NCBI GenBank assembly: GCA_949284665.1
Contig: CASDWR010000242.1
Span: forward strand, 1-11,743
Direction of reading: 5' to 3'
From: an uncultured Rikenellaceae bacterium
Lineage (GTDB): Bacteria > Bacteroidota > Bacteroidia > Bacteroidales > Rikenellaceae
DNA length: 11,743 nt
Shown: in pieces, positions 1 to 7,826 of the stretch
How positions within the stretch are numbered: position 1 is the stretch's first letter
Layout: each line of letters opens with the position of its first letter
Made by a program: the position numbers and the translations under genes
The notes under the pieces: model-generated
What the model saw: only the letters and a program-made list of their open reading frames with translations
Database searches by the model: none
Told to the model about the DNA's origin: nothing

Positions 1-84
1 CAATATTAAGATTGTATGTCTGTTTTTAAAACTTGTCCAGAACATTTTTTCATGATTGCAGACTCAAAATCTATGCCACCTGCC

Positions 85-2214
<2,130 letters not shown>

Positions 2215-2221
2215 ATTTTTT

Positions 2222-2228
2222 ACCTCTT
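2222..2228 (-). promoter_or_regulatory. Ribosome binding site of pnp
   Basis: Reading the minus strand, AAGAGGT lies 7 bases before the first ATG of pnp. It is one of the few well-placed purine-rich Shine-Dalgarno-like sites in a window where most genes lack one, and it supports the start at 2214. Confidence 0.55.
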
Positions 2229-2250
2229 GAAAGTCATTTTTTTATGCCAA

Positions 2251-2278
2251 TAAAGGCAATTACGGAGAATTGCCTTTA
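2251..2278 (-). promoter_or_regulatory. 11-bp hairpin in the rpsO-pnp spacer
   Basis: A perfect 11-base-pair inverted repeat (2251-2261 pairing with 2268-2278) with a 6-base loop sits between rpsO and pnp. In the minus-strand transcript the 3' side continues TTGGCATAAAAAAA, so there is no U-tract and it does not look like a standard intrinsic terminator. In E. coli the spacer of the same gene pair carries a hairpin cut by RNase III through which PNPase represses its own synthesis. A similar processing or stability role here is inference. Confidence 0.6.
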
Positions 2279-2283
2279 CATAG

Positions 2284-2301
2284 CGCTTTACGAGGAAAGC
2301 G
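2284..2301 (-). promoter_or_regulatory. Second hairpin just after rpsO stop
   Basis: CGCTTT (2284-2289) and AAAGCG (2296-2301) form a 6-base-pair stem with a 6-base loop. It begins 5 bases after the rpsO stop codon and lies 5 bases before the larger hairpin. It may protect the rpsO 3' end or act as a processing site; no U-tract follows it. Confidence 0.4.
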
Positions 2302-2306
2302 TTTGT

Positions 2307-2579
2307 CTATTTTCTCAAATTGAGCGCTTTGACGATGTTTCTGTATCGCTCGATGTCCACTTTTTTCAGGTATTCGAGCAATTTGCGACGTTTGCCGACC
2401 AGACGAAGCAACGCACGTTGCGTACCGAAGTCGTGTTTGTTGTTTTTGAGGTGTTCCGTAAGGTGGTTGATACGGTAGGAAAATAACGCGATCTGGCTCT
2501 CGGGTGAACCCGTATCCGTATTAGACGTCCCGTACTGGCCGAAAAGCTCCTGCTTTTTTTCTGCTGTTAAATAGCTCAT
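2307..2579 (-). CDS. rpsO: 30S ribosomal protein S15
   Basis: Primary-binding protein of the 30S subunit that binds the central domain of 16S rRNA and helps form the bridge to the 50S subunit. The 90-residue product starting MSYLTAEKKQELF matches the normal length (about 89), with the conserved core DTGSPESQIALFSYRINHLTEHL cited here only as two parts: DTGSPESQIAL (about 21-31) and FSYRINHLTEHL (about 32-43). The C-terminal block VGKRRKLLEYL and the ending DIERYRNIVKALNLRK are also typical. An in-frame ATG at 2636 would add 19 residues without family support, and it falls about 8 bases from the predicted transcription start, so I use 2579. No Shine-Dalgarno sequence precedes this ATG; a hairpin occupies that place instead. 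First gene of the rpsO-pnp unit, with its own promoter at 2651-2681. Confidence 0.97.
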   Translation of the reverse strand: MSYLTAEKKQELFGQYGTSNTDTGSPESQIALFSYRINHLTEHLKNNKHDFGTQRALLRLVGKRRKLLEYLKKVDIERYRNIVKALNLRK

Positions 2580-2580
2580 G

Positions 2581-2600
2581 ACTAAATGTTGATGTTTAGT
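2581..2600 (-). promoter_or_regulatory. Hairpin abutting the rpsO start codon
   Basis: ACTAAA (2581-2586) and TTTAGT (2595-2600) form a 6-base-pair stem with an 8-base loop, ending one base before the rpsO ATG. Folding here would hinder ribosome access. S15 is known to repress its own translation through structured leaders in several bacterial groups, so this is a candidate operator; the stem is short and AT-rich, hence the moderate score. Confidence 0.4.
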
Positions 2601-2617
2601 GTTCCGCTTTACGATGC

Positions 2618-2633
2618 ATTCGCCTTTTCGAAT
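2618..2633 (-). promoter_or_regulatory. Upstream hairpin in the rpsO leader
   Basis: ATTCG (2618-2622) and CGAAT (2629-2633) pair perfectly around a 6-base loop that reads AAAAGG in the transcript. It lies near the 5' end of the predicted leader of about 65 bases. The loop holds the only purine-rich stretch in the leader. With the start-proximal hairpin it could form a two-part regulatory RNA, which is inference. Confidence 0.35.
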
Positions 2634-2650
2634 CACACCAAAGCGTGGCG

Positions 2651-2681
2651 CAAAGGTAACTTATTTTTAGATACCGACAAA
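2651..2681 (-). promoter_or_regulatory. Bacteroidetes-type promoter of rpsO-pnp
   Basis: The minus strand reads TACCTTTG at 2658-2651, an exact match to the Bacteroidetes -7 consensus TAnnTTTG. A TTTG element at 2681-2678 fits the -33 box, with 19 bases between the two. The predicted transcription start is near 2644, giving a leader of about 65 bases. This is the best-formed promoter in the window. Confidence 0.75.
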
Positions 2682-2729
2682 CGATTCCTGAAAAAATTCG
2701 TCGTATTATTTTTTCTTACGCGGAATTTT

Positions 2730-2737
2730 TATCTTTG
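2730..2737 (+). promoter_or_regulatory. -7 element of the nfeD operon promoter
   Basis: TATCTTTG matches the Bacteroidetes -7 consensus TAnnTTTG exactly. The expected -33 position (about 2705-2714) is T-rich but lacks a clean TTTG. Transcription would start near 2744, leaving a leader of about 34 bases before the ATG at 2778. Confidence 0.6.
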
Positions 2738-2777
2738 TCTTTCGATATGTAAGATGAATGGTTCTAACGAAGGGGTC

Positions 2778-4190
2778 ATGTACAGATTTCTTGCCACGAT
2801 TTTATTGTCGCTTTTTCTCTCCTCTGCGGTGTTCGGATCACGCGATACGGCTGCCGTGAAGGTCTATGTTTTCCCCATTCGGAGCGAGATCATGCCGGCT
2901 ACCGTTTCGTTGACGGCCAAATGCCTGGAGCAGGCTCAGGCAAAGAGTGTCGATTGTGTGGTCATCGACATGAACACCTACGGAGGCTTGCTCGATGCGG
3001 CCGATTCGATACGAACCATGTTGTTGAATTTCCCGCTGCCGGTTTTCACGTTTGTCAACAACCAGGCCATCAGTGCCGGAGCCTTGATTGCGATAGCGTC
3101 GGACAGTATCTACATGCGTCCCGGTGCGAGTATCGGTGCAGCGACCGTTGTGGATCAAAACAGCAATGCTTTGCCCGATAAGTATCAGAGTTTCATGCGT
3201 TCGATGATGCGTTCGACGGCAGAAGCCCATGGAAAGAAAACGGCTGGCGTGACCGAGAAGGGAGATACGTTGCAGGTATGGCGCCGGGATCCCCAGATTG
3301 CTCAGGCCATGGTCGACCCTTCGATCCGGATCGAAGGAATCGTCGATTCGGCAAAAGTGCTTACGCTCACTACGGATGAGGCTATCGAATGCGGTTATTG
3401 TGAGGGAAAAGCCAATTCGGTCGAAGAGGTCCTTGTTGAGGCCGGAATGGAGGAGTACCAACTGATCGAATATCATCCGACATTGCTCGACAGATTACTC
3501 GGCTTCCTTACCAATCCTGCCGTACAGGGTATTTTCATCATGTTGATCGTCGGGGGTATCTACTTCGAGTTGCAGACTCCGGGTGTGGGTTTCCCCCTTG
3601 CGGTAGCTATTGTCGGTGCGGTGCTCTATTTCTCACCCCTTTATATGGAGGGATTGTTGGCCAACTGGGAACTGATTGTTTTCGTGCTGGGTGTCCTGTT
3701 AGTGATTCTTGAGATTTTCGTGACACCCGGGTTCGGTGTGTTGGGTATTTTGGGTATCGTGGCTGTCGTTACGGGACTTGCATTTGCCATAATCGATACA
3801 AGCCTGTTGAAATATATTCCTACGGGCGAGGTCTCCGTTGGGGTGATTTTAGAACCCCTGTTGGTTGTGGTCATCTCGATTTCCACGGCTTTGTTGCTCT
3901 CATTCTGGCTCGGGAAAAGGTTTCTGACAGGGCGTTCGGGTTTGCGTGACAGGGTAGTGTTGATATCGGACATGAAACCCGAAGAGGGATATGTGGCACA
4001 CCGTCCGACCGATTTGCTGACGGGACGGAAAGCAAGGACTGCAACCCCGTTGCGTCCTGCGGGTCGGGTGGAGATAGACGGTATATTTTATGATGCGGCA
4101 GGAGAGGATGCGCAGTTCATCGAACGCGGGGTGGAGGTGTTGGTCGTACGGAGTGAGGGAGGTGTCCTTTATTGTCGAAAAACGGTATGA
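2778..4190 (+). CDS. nfeD: NfeD family membrane-bound ClpP-class protease-like protein
   Basis: Long-form NfeD protein of 470 residues. A signal peptide (about 1-20, hydrophobic FLATILLSLFLSSAVFG) leads into an extracytoplasmic ClpP/Sdh-type serine protease domain (about 27-225). Its motif ISAGALIA contains Ser99, the expected nucleophile. I cannot place the partner lysine with confidence; the usual site may be Arg145. Several transmembrane segments follow (about 245-385), then a C-terminal NfeD beta-barrel (OB-like) domain (about 386-468) with the typical T-x-L-R-P-A-G (about 423-429). Family members cleave membrane or stomatin-type proteins and are linked to membrane domain quality control. 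The start at 2778 is chosen because AAGGGG lies just upstream and the signal peptide begins there; the in-frame ATG at 2754 would leave only about 10 bases of leader. First gene of a plus-strand operon; its stop overlaps the apbE start. No SPFH/stomatin gene lies next to it. Confidence 0.9.
   Translation: MYRFLATILLSLFLSSAVFGSRDTAAVKVYVFPIRSEIMPATVSLTAKCLEQAQAKSVDCVVIDMNTYGGLLDAADSIRTMLLNFPLPVFTFVNNQAISAGALIAIASDSIYMRPGASIGAATVVDQNSNALPDKYQSFMRSMMRSTAEAHGKKTAGVTEKGDTLQVWRRDPQIAQAMVDPSIRIEGIVDSAKVLTLTTDEAIECGYCEGKANSVEEVLVEAGMEEYQLIEYHPTLLDRLLGFLTNPAVQGIFIMLIVGGIYFELQTPGVGFPLAVAIVGAVLYFSPLYMEGLLANWELIVFVLGVLLVILEIFVTPGFGVLGILGIVAVVTGLAFAIIDTSLLKYIPTGEVSVGVILEPLLVVVISISTALLLSFWLGKRFLTGRSGLRDRVVLISDMKPEEGYVAHRPTDLLTGRKARTATPLRPAGRVEIDGIFYDAAGEDAQFIERGVEVLVVRSEGGVLYCRKTV
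4158..4162 (+). promoter_or_regulatory. Shine-Dalgarno-like site before apbE
   Basis: GGAGG inside the end of nfeD lies 9 bases before a possible TTG start at 4172 and 24 bases before the ATG at 4187. The spacing suits the TTG better, so it leaves the apbE start open. Confidence 0.35.
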
Positions 4191-5230
4191 CGATGATAAA
4201 GGGAAAAAGGATCATTTGTCGGAGAAAGGGATGTGCGCTTGGCATATTGTCGGCTGTCGGAATATTGATGTCGTGTGTTCCGCGTCCCGAAACAACCGTT
4301 CTGGAAGGATTTGCACTCGGTACCACCTATTCCATTACGATTGTCGGGGATGTCCCTGCGGATATCAGGATGCGTGTTGACTCCGTTTTTGCTGAAGCGG
4401 ATGCCTCGATGTCCGTATTCAATCCAGAATCGCTTTTAAGTCGAATCAATCGAAACGAAACCGATTCCGTCGATGCTCACATAACTTATTGCATCGAACT
4501 GGCTCGAAAAGTGAGTGAACTTTCCTCAGGGAAATACGATGTTACTGTGCAGCCGCTGGTTGAAGCGTTCGGCTTTTCCGGGAAACCGCAGCAAGAGATG
4601 GATATCGACTCGTTGCTCGCATTGGTCGGGTATGAAAAAATAGCTGTTGAACAGGGACGCTTGATCAAGCGTGTCCCCGGGATGCAGATCGGACTCAATT
4701 CGGTTGCGAAAGGTTATACGGTGGATATGCTGGCGGGATTGCTCGATCGGGAAGGGGTAGCCGATTACCTGGTTGATGTGGGAGGAGAGATCTTTTGTCG
4801 GGGGGCCAATGGCCGCGGAAAAGATTGGGTCGTCGGAATCGATACCCCATTTGAAGGGAATTATGTTCCGGGAGCCTACATGCAGGGGACGATTTCGGTA
4901 TCGGGGGTTGGAGTAGCGACATCTGGCAACTACCGTAATTTCCATACGGATTCGCTCGGGCGCAAATTCACCCATATCATCGATCCGACAACGGGGGCCA
5001 ATACGGCCAGCGATCTGCTTTCGGCAACAGTGGTGGCTGCCAATTGCGCGTTGGCCGATGCATACGGTACGATGCTTATTGCGGTAGGATTTGACGGAGC
5101 CCGAGAGTTGCTTGGCAAGCATGATATTGCAGCACTTTTGATTTATGCCGATGAACGGGGAGAAATGCACCCTTTCATGTCGGAAGCGATGAAGCGGTAT
5201 GCCGGTCCCGGGATGAAGGGTGAGGAGTGA
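4187..5230 (+). CDS. apbE: FAD:protein FMN transferase (ApbE family lipoprotein)
   Basis: ApbE enzymes use FAD and Mg2+ to attach FMN covalently to threonine or serine of membrane redox proteins such as NqrB/NqrC and RnfD/RnfG. The 347-residue product begins with a basic region, a hydrophobic segment and a lipobox LMSC (Cys30), so it is likely an exported lipoprotein. Conserved motifs appear in order: LGTTYSI (about 44-50), LLSRIN (83-88), KYDVTVQPLVEAFGF (116-130), NSVAKGYTVD (171-180), LVDVGGE (195-201), VATSGNYRNF (243-252), FTHIIDPTTG (261-270) and a C-terminal D-x3-T (291-295), where the metal ligands are expected. It looks intact. The ATG overlaps the nfeD stop as ATGA, implying translational coupling. 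An in-frame TTG at 4172 with a better-spaced Shine-Dalgarno would add five residues (MSKNG). Its flavin acceptor proteins are not in this window. Confidence 0.95.
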   Translation: MTMIKGKRIICRRKGCALGILSAVGILMSCVPRPETTVLEGFALGTTYSITIVGDVPADIRMRVDSVFAEADASMSVFNPESLLSRINRNETDSVDAHITYCIELARKVSELSSGKYDVTVQPLVEAFGFSGKPQQEMDIDSLLALVGYEKIAVEQGRLIKRVPGMQIGLNSVAKGYTVDMLAGLLDREGVADYLVDVGGEIFCRGANGRGKDWVVGIDTPFEGNYVPGAYMQGTISVSGVGVATSGNYRNFHTDSLGRKFTHIIDPTTGANTASDLLSATVVAANCALADAYGTMLIAVGFDGARELLGKHDIAALLIYADERGEMHPFMSEAMKRYAGPGMKGEE

Positions 5231-5269
5231 TCGGACGATAATATTTTTTCACGCTAAGAGAACAGAGGG

Positions 5270-6172
5270 ATGCGAAAGGTACGGTTTATCTATAATCCGG
5301 TGTCGGGAGAGACTATGGTGGGTGCTTTTCTCGACAATATTATCGAATTGTATCAACAAAACGGTTTTATGATCGAGCCTTACCGGCTCGATTTCAAGGA
5401 TGACCCCGTACAGGCAATGGCTGATTTGGATGGCTCGTATCACCATCTGTTGGTGGCGGGTGGGGACGGTACCGTCAATCTGGTGGTCAACATGATGAAG
5501 AGTCTTGGTTTGGATATTCCCCTGGCGGTATTGCCTGCGGGCACGGCCAATGATTTCGCTTCGCTGTTGGGCATGCCGGCTGACCTGATGAAAGCGTGTC
5601 GCGAAATAGTGAATGGCCGGATTCGAACGATCGATCTGGGATGGGCAAACGACAAATGGTTCGTGAATGTTTTCAGTTGTGGGCTCTTTACGGATGTATC
5701 ACAAAAAACGCCTACCATTCTCAAGAATAATTTCGGTAAATTGGCCTATTATGTGAACGGCATCGGGGAGTTGCCCAATTTTCGGAAGATGAATCTTTCG
5801 ATTCATTCGGATGGCGGCGATTTCGAAGGAGCAGCCTTGATCTTTTTCGTATTCAACGGCAAGACGGCCGGGAAGTTCCCTGTCGCTTATCTTTCCGAAG
5901 TGGACGACGGGTTGCTCGATGTACTTATTGTCCGCGGCGACAATCCTTTCCGGGCAGCACAAACCATCATACGCTTTTTCTCGGCCACGTTGCGCGGGCG
6001 GATGAAGTATCCGGCTGAAATCGTCCATTTACAGTGTTCCAGACTTACTGCAGATTCACTGCTGGATGAAACGACCGATGTCGATGGGCAAGCAGGGCCG
6101 GGATTTCCTCTCGATATCCGATGTGTGGCAGGTGCCTTACGGGTAATCACTGCTGACCGGGAACGACTCTGA
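5270..6172 (+). CDS. YegS/BmrU-type diacylglycerol or lipid kinase
   Basis: Cytoplasmic ATP-dependent kinase of the diacylglycerol kinase catalytic-domain superfamily, probably phosphorylating diacylglycerol or a related lipid. The 300-residue length is usual for the family. The N-terminal nucleotide domain shows FIYNPVSG (6-13), GGDGTVN (64-70) and PAGTANDFA (89-97); the C-terminal beta-sandwich domain ends in FPLDI and a short basic tail. The C-terminal motif normally written DGE reads DVDGQ at 270-274, with codon CAA at 6089-6091. In S. aureus DgkB the Glu of this motif is reported as the active-site base, so activity may be altered or another residue may serve. The ATG at 5270 is the only start giving the conserved MRKVRFIYNP N terminus. 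It lies 39 bases after apbE with no clear promoter between, so co-transcription is likely. It converges on the antiporter gene with a 6-base gap. Confidence 0.92.
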   Translation: MRKVRFIYNPVSGETMVGAFLDNIIELYQQNGFMIEPYRLDFKDDPVQAMADLDGSYHHLLVAGGDGTVNLVVNMMKSLGLDIPLAVLPAGTANDFASLLGMPADLMKACREIVNGRIRTIDLGWANDKWFVNVFSCGLFTDVSQKTPTILKNNFGKLAYYVNGIGELPNFRKMNLSIHSDGGDFEGAALIFFVFNGKTAGKFPVAYLSEVDDGLLDVLIVRGDNPFRAAQTIIRFFSATLRGRMKYPAEIVHLQCSRLTADSLLDETTDVDGQAGPGFPLDIRCVAGALRVITADRERL

Positions 6173-6178
6173 ATGCCG

Positions 6179-7741
6179 TTACTCCTGTTCGGAGTCCGTT
6201 GTTTCCGAGCGTCTCCGATCCGGGGTCGGTAGTCTGTTGTCTGGGGTGTCGTATGTTGTGGCGACCTCCTTTGTTTGTCTTTTTCTTGTGGGCGTGTTGG
6301 GTCTGTCTTGTCGACGTGTTTGCCGTATGCTGATGAAAAGCGGCAGCGATAGAAAGACGAGTGTCCCGGTGATGACCAGTCCCGTATAGAGGGCAGGGGT
6401 GCCGATCGGAAGTTGCGATGGAGGGAAGAAGGTGACGATGAAAGAGAAGAGGACAGCCAGAAATCCGCCTCCGGCAATCAGCCACATGCCTCTTTTCCCG
6501 CCCGGTACACGATAGTCTCGAATCAGATCGGGTTGTGAATACCTCAATCGGATACCGGCTGCATACATCATCATATACATGATCAGATAGAGTCCGATGG
6601 TAAGTGCACTGAGCAGAAAAAAGGCTACGCTCACGTTGTCCATCACGAAATAGAACGATGAGAGCAGGGTGACGATACCCCCTTGCAATATGAGAATGCT
6701 TGATTGCACACCGTTTTTGTTGGTATATGTAAGGCTTTGCGGCAATTGTCCGTCGTGTGCGGTCCAAAGGAGTCCCCGACTCGGCCCCGATATCCAGGAC
6801 ATTACTCCTGCCAGGGTTCCGAACATCATCAGCAAACAGATGATTCGGAGCATCCACTCCATTCCGAAATGGGAGAGAAGTCGTTGGAACGTGACCATCA
6901 GTCCGTCCTGAAGATTGATCTCGTTGTATGGGGTGACGATCGATACGGCCAGTGATCCCATTGTGAAAAGCAGAAATGAGATGGCGGCAGCGATGAGAAT
7001 GGCTTTTGGAAACTGTTTCTGTGGTTTTTTCAAATCCTGTGCATGTACGGCGTGAACTTCTACACCGGCAAACAGCAAAAGAATCCCTGCCAGAAAGGCG
7101 ATGTCGTTCAACCCCGTGATATGAGGGAAGAAACGAGGATGTACATGGTGGATGGCATCGACCCGTGCAATTTCCGGCAGGTTTTCCGGCAAGGTTTTCA
7201 ATGCGATCGGATTCCCGGCAATCAGCCAGACGATGGCGAGTGTGATGATTGCAATACCCGGGAGAACGGTTCCTATCAAGAATCCGCGGCTTGTGATCTT
7301 AGAGATTGCCGAGGTGCCTCGTAACGTGAGAAAGGTGGCGATCCAGTAGGCAATGATCGAAAAAAGGCCCACGAAAATCCCGTTTTGTGCTTGAGCCGGA
7401 ATCCCGAGTGTGTAAGCGGCCGCTGCCGCTGCAAAACCCAGTACGGTCGGATACCAGACTACGTTCTGTATCCATTGGAGGAAAATGGCGATAAATCCCA
7501 TACGTTGGCCGAAAGCCTCCTTTACCCATGTGTACACACCGCCTCCCTTGTCTGCAAAAGCGCTCCCGAGTTCTGCTGATAACAGGGCCGCAGGAATGAG
7601 AAAGAGAAATGTGGCGAAGAAGATGTAGAAGAACATGGTGAGTTCTTCCTGTGCCATCATGGGCAGACCGCGCAAACTGATAATGGCTGCCGCAGTCATC
7701 AGACCCAGTTGACGAGTAGAGATATGAGTGGATCCGGTCAT
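6179..7741 (-). CDS. GadC-like amino acid antiporter (APC superfamily)
   Basis: Inner-membrane exchanger of 520 residues, with about 12 predicted membrane segments between residues 10 and 472. Blocks resembling E. coli GadC (glutamate/GABA antiporter) include GGGVYTWV (66-73), GVEVHAVHAQDL (226-237), SWISGPSRG (315-323), NKNGV (341-345), RVPGGK (411-416) and FFPP (438-441). GadC-type exchange of glutamate for GABA supports acid resistance when paired with glutamate decarboxylase, but no decarboxylase gene is in this window, so the substrate is uncertain; another amino acid/amine pair is possible. Residues about 472-520 form a charged, proline- and threonine-rich tail unlike the GadC C-plug as I recall it. 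The start at 7741 gives the short N terminus before the first helix typical of the family; no Shine-Dalgarno or consensus promoter precedes it. It lies 85 bases after atpG on the same strand, with an inverted repeat between them. Confidence 0.88.
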   Translation of the reverse strand: MTGSTHISTRQLGLMTAAAIISLRGLPMMAQEELTMFFYIFFATFLFLIPAALLSAELGSAFADKGGGVYTWVKEAFGQRMGFIAIFLQWIQNVVWYPTVLGFAAAAAAYTLGIPAQAQNGIFVGLFSIIAYWIATFLTLRGTSAISKITSRGFLIGTVLPGIAIITLAIVWLIAGNPIALKTLPENLPEIARVDAIHHVHPRFFPHITGLNDIAFLAGILLLFAGVEVHAVHAQDLKKPQKQFPKAILIAAAISFLLFTMGSLAVSIVTPYNEINLQDGLMVTFQRLLSHFGMEWMLRIICLLMMFGTLAGVMSWISGPSRGLLWTAHDGQLPQSLTYTNKNGVQSSILILQGGIVTLLSSFYFVMDNVSVAFFLLSALTIGLYLIMYMMMYAAGIRLRYSQPDLIRDYRVPGGKRGMWLIAGGGFLAVLFSFIVTFFPPSQLPIGTPALYTGLVITGTLVFLSLPLFISIRQTRRQDRPNTPTRKRQTKEVATTYDTPDNRLPTPDRRRSETTDSEQE

Positions 7742-7758
7742 GATCGTATGGGTAGGTT

Positions 7759-7804
7759 TATGATTGGTTCACACTATTGTGTGAATCCCGTTGCATAAAT
7801 CATA
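7759..7804 (-). repeat. Nested inverted repeat between atpG and the antiporter gene
   Basis: An inner perfect stem TTCACAC (7768-7774) / GTGTGAA (7779-7785) has a 4-base TATT loop. An outer pair TATGATT (7759-7765) / AATCATA (7798-7804) encloses it. No U-tract follows on the minus strand, so it is not a classic terminator. It could end or attenuate the atp transcript, or the inner 18-base palindrome could be a regulator site for the antiporter gene. Confidence 0.55.
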
Positions 7805-7826
7805 CCGGATCGGTGGTAGATACGGA

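Noticed and set aside
58..76. A tRNA-Leu-like anticodon arm (GCAGACTCAAAATCTATGC)
   Set aside because: Only a weak short stem with a CAA-containing loop is present; no acceptor, D or T arm surrounds it, so it is neither a tRNA nor a supported attachment site.
1..84. A terminator after pnp
   Set aside because: On the minus strand I find no strong stem followed by a U-tract; the T-rich stretch near 46-51 reads as A in the pnp transcript.
2580..2636. N-terminal extension of rpsO from an ATG at 2636
   Set aside because: The extra 19 residues have no S15 counterpart, and the ATG lies almost at the predicted transcription start.
5231..5269. A separate promoter for the lipid kinase
   Set aside because: The AT-rich stretch gives only TATTTTTT, which lacks the final G of TAnnTTTG, and there is no -33 box at a suitable distance.
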